22,272 bases of DNA from the NCBI GenBank assembly GCA_028875335.1, contig JAPPEF010000163.1, positions 1 through 22,272 of the forward strand, given 5' to 3'. Origin of the DNA: Gemmatimonadota bacterium. Lineage in GTDB: Bacteria > Latescibacterota > UBA2968 > UBA8231. Position numbers and translations under genes: made by a program. The notes under the pieces were generated by a model that saw only the letters and a program-made list of their open reading frames with translations, ran no database searches and was not told where the DNA came from. The stretch's first letter is position 1. The number at the start of each line of letters is the position of its first letter. Positions 7,310 to 15,000 of the stretch are shown one piece after another.

Positions 7310-8020
7310 TTATTTCGCCGTCTTCATTCTGGCCTTGAGTTGGGCCAGGGAATCGTCGACCTTGGCTCCCTTGCTGTCGGCGAGGGCTTTGTCGATCTCG
7401 TCGTCAACGCTCGTCGCCGCATCGCCCATATCGCCATAGGCTTCGGCGAGGGCTTCCTGCTCTTCGGTCTTTTCCTTCATCCGTTCGAGCAGGGCCGTGG
7501 TGCCCTTGGAGTCGATGTTGGCCAAGTGCTGGTTGATTTTGCGGGTGGCGTTGGCGGTTTTGGTGCGCGCCTTGAGAGTAACCAAATCGTTTTCGTACGA
7601 GGCGATCTTCGACTTTAGATCGTTGACATTGCTCTGTAGCTTGTCGGCCATCGCCTGTTGGGCTTGAGCCTGTTGGGAGGATTCGGCGTGCCTGCTCTGA
7701 GACTCTTCGACTCGGGTTAGCGATTCGCGGGCCAAGCGGTCGGCTTCGGCTTCCTCCATCTGGCCAGATTCGGCCTTTTGCAACAGCAGCATGGCCTTGC
7801 GCTCGTAGTCTTCGGCGCGCCGCCGGTGATCTTCGGACTCGCGGCTGAGCCTGATGGAAATCGCCTTGACCTCGGCCAGAGCCTTGAGACTTTCCTGCAA
7901 GTCCTTTTTTAAGTCGCGGATCGCTTGCTCGCTCATCTTGATCGGATCTTCGAGCTTATCCACCATGGCGTGAGCCTCGGCCTGCCCGGTTTTAAATAAG
8001 CGTTGAAATATACCTGCCAT
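7310..8020 (-). CDS. PspA/IM30 (ESCRT-III-like) membrane-remodelling protein, YjfJ-type
   Basis: The 236-residue product is almost entirely alpha-helical and charged, the usual size for PspA/Vipp1. It begins MAGIFQRLFKTGQAEAHAMV, a short amphipathic helix followed by the family signature KLEDPIKMSEQAIRDLKKDL (22-41). Long coiled-coil helices follow, with KAESGQMEEAEADRLARESL in the middle and a conserved NATRKINQHLANID segment (about 156-169). Known homologues polymerise on the inner leaflet, stabilising or remodelling stressed membranes. There is no PspF, PspB or PspC gene nearby, so this belongs to the yjf-type context and not the classical phage-shock operon. AGGAGG lies about 6 nt before the ATG and overlaps the end of the YbjN-like gene, 11 nt apart. 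Confidence 0.95.
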   Translation of the reverse strand: MAGIFQRLFKTGQAEAHAMVDKLEDPIKMSEQAIRDLKKDLQESLKALAEVKAISIRLSRESEDHRRRAEDYERKAMLLLQKAESGQMEEAEADRLARESLTRVEESQSRHAESSQQAQAQQAMADKLQSNVNDLKSKIASYENDLVTLKARTKTANATRKINQHLANIDSKGTTALLERMKEKTEEQEALAEAYGDMGDAATSVDDEIDKALADSKGAKVDDSLAQLKARMKTAK

Positions 8021-8031
8021 ATCCTATCCTC

Positions 8032-8424
8032 CTATTTGGCGGCAAACCCCAGTAATTCCTCCCCGTGCTCGGCCAAGCCGAGGCTGAGGGAATTGATTGT
8101 GCTTTCCAGTTCGTTTAAGTCCAAATTTTCCAGCGCCAGCGTATTGCGATAGAGCAGCGAATCACCTTCCTCGTTGAGGACGAAGGCACCAAAGACCAAG
8201 TCGCGGTTCATCTGCAAAATCCGCTTATAGGTGTCGGCAGCCCCAGCAGCGACCTGGAGGATAAGCTGCTCGATCACCAACACCGTATCCTCGCAATCAA
8301 TAACTAGGTTTTGTACTCCTCGCTCCTCGTCGTTGACAATGATGATTTCCTCGGCGGGAATCTCCTCGGCAATAGCAAGGCCCAACTCGAGGACGTACTC
8401 CTTTACTGTGGCAAAATCAGCCAT
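8032..8424 (-). CDS. YbjN-like small acidic protein (YjfI position)
   Basis: The 130-residue acidic, soluble product has no signal or membrane helix. The pattern QMNRDLVFGAFVLNEEG (71-87), then LLYRNTLALENLDLNELEST, matches the YbjN/type III secretion chaperone-like fold: an Asn-containing helix, a 'G-F-x-L-x-x-x-G' strand, a 'YR' strand, and a final acidic helix. It lies directly upstream of PspA, as yjfI (DUF2170) lies upstream of yjfJ, so it may be a partner or chaperone of PspA, though this is inferred from position. GGAGGA lies 6 nt before the ATG. It begins 20 nt after the J-domain gene. DUF2170 is an alternative assignment, but I do not see the 'FGALS...SLEDI' signature I expect of that family. 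Confidence 0.8.
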   Translation of the reverse strand: MADFATVKEYVLELGLAIAEEIPAEEIIIVNDEERGVQNLVIDCEDTVLVIEQLILQVAAGAADTYKRILQMNRDLVFGAFVLNEEGDSLLYRNTLALENLDLNELESTINSLSLGLAEHGEELLGFAAK

Positions 8425-8444
8425 AAGCTTCCTCCAATGCTAGT

Positions 8445-8765
8445 TTAATGGGTCGTCAGAGACTTTTCCAGCTCTTTATAGGCATGCGTCAACTGGGCGC
8501 ACAACGCGTTGGCTACCTCGCGCTTGGCTGGGTCCTGTGCGTGGCGGTCGGGGTGGTACTGCTTCATCAACCGCTTCCACGACGCCTTCACCTCCTCCAG
8601 ATTCGCCCCATAGGGGAGTTCCAGATTGGCGTAATACCCAGCGAGAACCGGGTCTTCGGCCGGTGCGGGCGGCGGCGGAGGCTGCCAATGCTCATAGGCA
8701 TCGCGCGGCTCGCTGGCCGTAGTGTGCGCCCTCACGACGCGGAATATGCGCCCGAGTAAGTCCAT
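8445..8765 (-). CDS. J-domain (DnaJ-like) protein with PspA-like N-terminal amphipathic helix
   Basis: The 106-residue product has a C-terminal J domain (about 45-104) with the HPD motif at 71-73 (KQYHPDRHAQDP) and flanking helices, so it should stimulate a DnaK-type Hsp70. There are no Gly/Phe, zinc or client-binding domains. Before the J domain lie a proline run (29-35) and an N-terminal MDLLGRIFRVVRAH that resembles the membrane-binding helix of PspA proteins. The start is uncertain. ATG 8765 fits the conserved-looking N-terminus but has no clear ribosome site. TTG 8810 would extend it by 15 residues and overlap the stop of the transporter gene (TTGA). The downstream YbjN-PspA pair suggests a chaperone for PspA assembly or disassembly. 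Confidence 0.88.
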   Translation of the reverse strand: MDLLGRIFRVVRAHTTASEPRDAYEHWQPPPPPAPAEDPVLAGYYANLELPYGANLEEVKASWKRLMKQYHPDRHAQDPAKREVANALCAQLTHAYKELEKSLTTH

Positions 8766-8806
8766 AAATGGCGAAGATACAAGGGTTAATGGACCTTGTC
8801 CACCCC

Positions 8807-11800
8807 TCAATAGGCGAGGGAAGAAACGGCCTTTTTGATCATCGCCAAAGCGGCACTAAACATGCCGATCAGCGACATGCCAACCCCGAAGCCCACACTC
8901 AGCACCATGGCATAGCGCCGCCATTCCTGCTTGCCGTACCGCGGCCAAAAGTAGCGTCGGGCGATCAAGGCACCGATGATTTGCGGAATGAGAAAATGCG
9001 GAATGCCGTTGACGCTCTGGACGTATCCCCAGATCAGAAAAATCGGCATTCCCATAAAGGCCAGCGTGAAATACGCCGTCAGGCCAAATCCCGCGCCGCC
9101 GAGGATGATGGGCCACTTCTTGCCGTCGAGGGGATGGTGCGTGTCCTCGTCGACCAGACCGTCGCCGTCGTCGTCGCGGTTGTTGAGCAGTTCTTCGTCG
9201 AGGCCCTCGACGACCCCTGCCCGATAGGTCAGCCCCGACTGGGCGGGCGGCGCGGTGATCACCCTACCCTGATGTTTGTCCCCGTCCCGCTCCCACTCGA
9301 CCAGCACGGCTGTCGCGGTCTCCTCCACGACCGCAGTAAAGGCGGCCACCACCTCTTCGCTGCGCCATGTATCCTGGTCGATACCCTCGCCGTTAATCGT
9401 CATAAGATGGTCCCCGGCTTGCAGTCCCAAACGGGGACCCAATCCCTCCTCAGCTACGGTGGCGACGCGCACCGCGTCGTATTCGGTCCAGCTCTCGACA
9501 AACGACGTGTCCGCCGCAAACTCAAGTCCCAGTGATTCCCCTGGCCGGCGCACCACGGCTCGACGCATGGTCTTCTCATCCCGCTCCCAAGCAGCAAACA
9601 CCGAGTCTGCACCCTGAGTAAAATACCGGTCGATCCGCTCGGTATCCCATTGGGGTATGCGGAGTTCGACGCCGTTTACCGCGCGGAGACGGTCGCCTTC
9701 CGTCAGCCCTAGCTGCCCCCCCAGCCCCTCCGGTTCCGCGTCAGCGACGATAGTCGCGATGTTGAGGTCGCCGTCGTCGTCTTTGCGGTCTCCCGTAAAG
9801 CGCATGTCGTGCCACAGGACCTCAAAGAGCAAGGGCTTGTCCGAAGAGCGCTGCAAAAACCCGCCGTCAAAGCTGGGCAGGAGATCCACTTCAAAATAGA
9901 AATCAACCGAGTCGCCAGGGGCCAGTTCGACTGCCGCCCGGAAGTTGGGGTTCGGCGTGGCCATGGCCACGCCGTTGGGAGGCCAAAGTAACTGGGGACC
10001 ATCCGATGGCTCGGCAGCGATCTGCTCGGCGGCCTCTGGAGGTGGCGGCGCATCCTCGCCGCTGAAATTGGTGTAGAAGTACCCGGTCTGAGACCAAGGG
10101 CCATAGGTGCGCTTTACCGGATCCGGCACCTCTAAATCTCGCGTGGTACTCACCCGCCAGTACCACCAACGGCCGTCCTGCAAATTGCTTGGGCTCCACA
10201 CAGCGTGGCCGACGGGCACAATATCCCCTTCCAACTCCTCTCCGGCGCGCCACATTTTGCTGTACATCGTGCTAGAAAAATAGAGTGCTTGGTCAAAAGC
10301 CCGTAGCGGCCACATGAGCTGGGCGTACGGGTAGCTCTCCGAGGGGATGGGAGCCAAGCGCCAGAGGAAGGTCCAGTACATCATACTCACCACCAAGACG
10401 ATGGGTAACATAAAGAGCTCGGCCTTGAGCAGGCTGGTAAACTTCATCCCAACTAACTCGACGACCCTAAACCCCTCGGCGTGCCCGCCGAAGTTGCGGG
10501 TGGGAAAGGGCACGAACCAAATTTCGACTCCGCGAAAGCCAGTCATAAAGCGAATGGCCTCCTCGACATAGGGGATCGAAATCTCCCGGCCGACTAAGCC
10601 GTCGAGCCGGGCGCTGACAAAGGACATGATCGGCGCATAGACAAAGGCGATGAGCACGAAAAGCACCAACAGGCCGGTGCTGACCAAGGTGGGAAACAAG
10701 ACCTTGGCCAAGACGATCGGGTAGATCGCCGCTACGCAAAACAGCGACGCGCAGACCCACAGATTGAAATCGCCGCGGCCGAGGTGCTTTAAGCAGTATC
10801 CCCTCACCTCGGACGGGCGATGGCAGTCCGAGTGCTGACACATCGTCGGCTGGTCGGCCTTCTCCAGTTGCAGCTTCTCGCGCAGTTCGGCCCGCTTCTC
10901 GCGACTGGAGCTAAAGAGTTGGTAGAAGCTGACGATGGTGACGGCAATGGTGATGCCAATGGAAAAGGCGCGCCAAAAGTCGATCCCAGTGGCGATGGAA
11001 GTTTGGATGGTGTCCATGCCGACTTCCCAGCGCGGCAGATAGCCCAGTTTGTAGAGAAAGGGGCTGACGGCCGTGTGCAGCATCACCCCAGAAAAGGAGC
11101 CAACCACCGACCAGAAGGGCATGAGCAACCCAGAGAATATCGGCCCCAAGTGTACGGCGATCCCCAGCGGCGTGGCAGGTAAGATATTGCCGAAATAGGG
11201 CGTCAGGTCCCAGAAGGGAATCGGCAGAATCTCCACTTTGGATCCCCAGAGCTGGGTGACCACCGGCACCCCTACATAGATGACTCCAAATGACGCACCA
11301 ATGGCCGCGCCAATGCTGAACACCGGCCACTTCCACGTCTCCCGCTCAGCGCCCGAATCCTCGGCCAGCGCCATGGCGCTCAACGCCGACATCGGCGCGG
11401 TGGGAAAGGGCAATTGCTCGCGGTCGGAAGTGAGCCGGAAGAGCATGTAGCCAGAAGTAAACCAAGCGATGCGGCCCATGATCGTCCCGAGCACCAACAG
11501 CAGAATCGGGACCAGCCAGTCGCGGTGGATAAAGGTCCGCTCGGCAATGGCCTCCGAATCGGGCGGTGGTGCCCACCACCACGGCAAAATGCGCGAGATC
11601 CCAAATAGCTCGGCTTCGGCCGAGCGCACGAAGTACTGACGCCAGAGCAGGTCGAGAAACGCGCCTTCCTCACGGGCGATCAAAGCGGAGGCCACGTACA
11701 CCAGCAGGTAGATCTCTTGGCGCTTGAGCGAGGTAAACGAGCGCTTGGCGACTTCTAAAAAGAGGATCACCGTCACCCATTGTGCTGCCGCGCCAACGCC

Positions 11801-12013
11801 GCCACCTGTGTACAGCCCGAGGAACATCTCGCCCGGGGTCATAATCAGGGAGATAAAGAGCACGCCGATAACGGTGCGGATCGTAAAACCTTCATCAAAG
11901 CGGTTGGGCTCGGGCGCTTCGAGTAAGGCGCGGTACTCTTCGACTTCCGCCCACTGGCGCTCCCTTTTTTCTGCTCGACGCCTTTTCTTTTTCTCGTCTT
12001 TGTCGTCGTTCAT
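8807..12013 (-). CDS. OPT/DUF6785-like transporter with zinc-knuckle-like loop, Fn3-like region, two PDZ domains and Ca-type Asp loop
   Basis: The 1068-residue membrane protein resembles the DUF6785/OPT-like family of the first gene of this unit, but its last loop is greatly expanded. Residues 1-30 are Lys/Arg-rich. Transmembrane segments span about 42-365 and 415-560, and again 965-1062. Residues 392-410 form C-x4-C-x9-C-x2-H, a zinc-knuckle-like cluster after a short coiled coil. About 600-650 (DGRWWYWRVSTTRD ... GPWSQTGYFYTNF) looks like a fibronectin-III-type strand pattern. Two PDZ-like domains follow: about 750-822 (GLTEGDRLRAVNG) and 846-920 (GLQAGDHLMTINGEG). NNRDDDGDGLVDED (944-957) is a calcium-binding-type Asp loop. 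The insert would probably face the periplasm. Substrate unknown; OPT relatives move oligopeptides or metal chelates. ATG 12013 overlaps the upstream stop (ATGA). Confidence 0.85.
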   Translation of the reverse strand: MNDDKDEKKKRRRAEKRERQWAEVEEYRALLEAPEPNRFDEGFTIRTVIGVLFISLIMTPGEMFLGLYTGGGVGAAAQWVTVILFLEVAKRSFTSLKRQEIYLLVYVASALIAREEGAFLDLLWRQYFVRSAEAELFGISRILPWWWAPPPDSEAIAERTFIHRDWLVPILLLVLGTIMGRIAWFTSGYMLFRLTSDREQLPFPTAPMSALSAMALAEDSGAERETWKWPVFSIGAAIGASFGVIYVGVPVVTQLWGSKVEILPIPFWDLTPYFGNILPATPLGIAVHLGPIFSGLLMPFWSVVGSFSGVMLHTAVSPFLYKLGYLPRWEVGMDTIQTSIATGIDFWRAFSIGITIAVTIVSFYQLFSSSREKRAELREKLQLEKADQPTMCQHSDCHRPSEVRGYCLKHLGRGDFNLWVCASLFCVAAIYPIVLAKVLFPTLVSTGLLVLFVLIAFVYAPIMSFVSARLDGLVGREISIPYVEEAIRFMTGFRGVEIWFVPFPTRNFGGHAEGFRVVELVGMKFTSLLKAELFMLPIVLVVSMMYWTFLWRLAPIPSESYPYAQLMWPLRAFDQALYFSSTMYSKMWRAGEELEGDIVPVGHAVWSPSNLQDGRWWYWRVSTTRDLEVPDPVKRTYGPWSQTGYFYTNFSGEDAPPPPEAAEQIAAEPSDGPQLLWPPNGVAMATPNPNFRAAVELAPGDSVDFYFEVDLLPSFDGGFLQRSSDKPLLFEVLWHDMRFTGDRKDDDGDLNIATIVADAEPEGLGGQLGLTEGDRLRAVNGVELRIPQWDTERIDRYFTQGADSVFAAWERDEKTMRRAVVRRPGESLGLEFAADTSFVESWTEYDAVRVATVAEEGLGPRLGLQAGDHLMTINGEGIDQDTWRSEEVVAAFTAVVEETATAVLVEWERDGDKHQGRVITAPPAQSGLTYRAGVVEGLDEELLNNRDDDGDGLVDEDTHHPLDGKKWPIILGGAGFGLTAYFTLAFMGMPIFLIWGYVQSVNGIPHFLIPQIIGALIARRYFWPRYGKQEWRRYAMVLSVGFGVGMSLIGMFSAALAMIKKAVSSLAY

Positions 12014-15000
12014 GCGCTGTGCTCAGTTTCTGCGGCCGCGGCCAACATCTTCTCGGCGACCCCGCGATGGTGGGCCTTGGACTCTGTAGCGAGGGTGTGC
12101 CAGAGCAGAAACTCTTTCCGCAACCCATTGATAAATCGGTGGTTGACCCGCTGCCAGAAGGTGTCCTGACCGCTGATCCGCTGAATGTAGATCTCCACTG
12201 TATATACGGATTTGACCGAGGTAGGCAAAAATTCGAGCTGCATAAACTGGCTCACCCCCATGTCGAACGGCGCCAGCCAGAGCAGGAGTTGCACCGCGTA
12301 CTCCGGCCCGCGCTCGCCGGCTTCCTCGACCAACTGGACCTTCTCGGCGTAGAAGTCGCCGATGGACTCTTCGCTATAGGCGCTGAAGTAACCGGCCAAA
12401 AATCCGCACAGACCCCGCACTTCCCCCTCGCTGACCATAAAGGGAAACTCCATTTCCCAGCGGTCCCCGCTAGGATCCGGCGGGGTCCAACGCCGCACCG
12501 TATCGGGCACAGCCGTGCGGGCTGCTACCCTAGCCGGATATACTGTCGAAAGCAAAACTACGGCCATCACCAGCAGCGCCGAGACAATCGCCGCCATCGA
12601 CGAGTAATTGAGGCTTATTCCCTGCAGCAGGTCCAGCACAATGAGTACTTTGCCCAAACTCTGGCCGAGAATATAGCCCAAAGTAACGCCAATAATTGCA
12701 TAGACACATGCTTCGGCCACGAAGAGCAGGGCGATATGCAGCGGAGCCAATCCCACCGATGAATAAATGCTGATCTCGCGGAAGCGCTCATAGACGGCCC
12801 CCATCATCGCATTGAGTACAATCAGCGCAGCGATGAACATCGGTATCACCAAGGCCCCCAAGCCCTCGACATCGGTCAACCCAATCGAAGTATAGGAAAA
12901 TACCTTAATGGCGGATTCATCTGGATCCTGCAGGCCGGCAAAGAGCGTAATGGCCAAACGCAGGAGAAAATCCTCAATCAACTCCTGTGCTTGCTCCCCA
13001 TCCTCCATCCGCACCGCTACCGAGCGCAACATGCCCCCTGCCTCCCGCAACGTCCCATAGGGCAAGACCAGCACGTTGTCGGATTCTAGGTGGATGAACG
13101 GACGAATATCGTGTGCGGATTCATCTAGGGCGATGCTCATCTTGTTCTGAGTTGCCGGCCCCAACGCTTGGGCACTCGACATCTGGAAATCCGCCGGCGT
13201 CAGCGACTCGTCGTCGAGATCGCGCACCGCCTCAAAGAGATCGGGATCGAACACGCCCTGCACCACCAAGTCCCGGCCGAATACCCGGACCGTCGTCGTG
13301 CCCAGATCCGCGGGCCCTATACTTAGCGCTTCGGCCATGCCCTCGGCCATCAGGCAGGACGACTCGTCCTCGTGCGTGAAGAAGCTCCCGCCCACCAGCG
13401 CTTGGTCTATACCAGTGACGTGCACTTCCTCCGGCATCAGCCCCAGCATCCCGGTCGCCCGCACCACCGAAGTATCGCCGAAGACCTCGATGTACTTTTT
13501 CTGCTCGTCGTCAAAGGCGACATACCAGTTCCGCGGCACAACCACTCCTTCGGTGGCAAAGTGGGAACGGGCGTAATCGAGCGTCGGGTGGTTTAGCACA
13601 TTCCAATTGCGGTCGCGGATCAGCATCCCTTCGTAGGTGCCCTCGTGGTCCATCGCAAAGGCCATGTAGCGGATCTGAGTATTGAACGAGGTGAAGGAGA
13701 GCACCGTAAAGGTAAGCAGGACCAAGGTCAGCAAGGTCAGCCCGGTGCGTAGCTTGCGTCGGCGCATATTGGAAATGCCGAGCATAAAGGCCGCATAGCT
13801 AGCGCTGGCGCGACTGATATCGGTCTCGTGGACGTGGGCTTCCCTCGCCTGATACGCCTTCATATAGCGATTGAAGCGGGCGCTAAGCATCGCTAGGACA
13901 AAGGCCGCCATCGCCATGATCGCAAAGGCCAACAAGATCACCAGTGGATGGGCGATGGCAAAGGCTGGATGAACCTGGGAGATGGCGGTCCAGATCAAAA
14001 GCAACAACCCCGCAAACCCCGCTAGCTGCCGGCGAATATCGGATGATGCAAACAGCAACCGCTCTCCCAGAAAGGCCGTCGGGATGACCAATGCGAGGAA
14101 AAACACCATCCCACTGATGACGTCGTTGAGTGTCTGTAGAACTTCCGGGTACGCACGGGCCGTCACCCCCAGTGCGGCCCGGACGTGCTCGACATAGCGC
14201 TCCCAATCCCTGACCTCTTCGGCCTGTCGCGCCTCTTCGATTAGTCCCTTACTGCGCTGGTGCAACCGGGCCAAGCGCTGGTTTTCAATGGCGTGTTCGC
14301 GCAAGGTGCGCAGCCGCGCCTCATTGAGCTGCCACATGTCCTCGACGGCCAGCATCCCGGTGCGGATCAGCGATTCCTCTCTGAGCGCGTAGCCTCGTCC
14401 CCGTGCCTGATCTTCGTCTTCGTATCCCTCGCTGTTGAGCAAGAGCATGCGGTTGTCGATGATCATCTTGATTCCGTCGTCCTCGGCAGCGTCCTGCGGT
14501 CCAAAGACCACACCGACGGCTTCTCCATCGCCCAACCCCCGCGCCAGCCCGAACTGCCGAGGTTCCACCCCGTTGGCATCGATGACAGTGATCCCCTTGA
14601 ACGACCGGAGATAGCGCGGATCAATCATGCTGTAGAAGGGCCGCGAGATACAGGGAAAGACGACAATGGTCTTTTCGTTAACATTCCAGCGAATTTTGCT
14701 GTCGATCATCCAACCATTCACGACCGCGCCACTGAACTGCTGGCCCCTTTTGGACAGATCGGGCGCATAGACGATCTGTCCGGTCGCTGGATTAACTTGG
14801 TAGGCCGCCACTGGATAGGCCCCGGTCCACAAGCCGTCGATATTGGCGACACCTTGGTCATCTGTGAGGTGGTACCGCGCCATGCGAAGTCCCTTGTGCG
14901 ATTTGAACCAAGGATTAACTACTACAATGGCGTTGGCGATCGGACGGTCCGGCACTTGGCTTTTGCGTGGAAACGAGCGAATCTTGACCCGTAGGGAGCG

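Noticed and set aside
7127..7618. Plus-strand 163-codon frame across the PspA end
   Set aside because: It overlaps the PspA and oxidoreductase genes in antisense and has no supporting motif.
7310..8020. Classical phage-shock operon (pspFABC)
   Set aside because: There is no PspF activator, PspB or PspC in the window; the neighbours fit the yjfI-M type context instead.
8768..9535. Plus-strand open frame of 255 codons opposite the PDZ region
   Set aside because: It lies antisense to a gene with clear domains, shows no family motif and has a composition expected of a mirror frame in G+C-rich DNA.
14260..14994. Plus-strand open frame of 244 codons opposite the M28-FtsX gene
   Set aside because: It is antisense to a continuous 1467-residue protein, with no ribosome site or recognisable domain.
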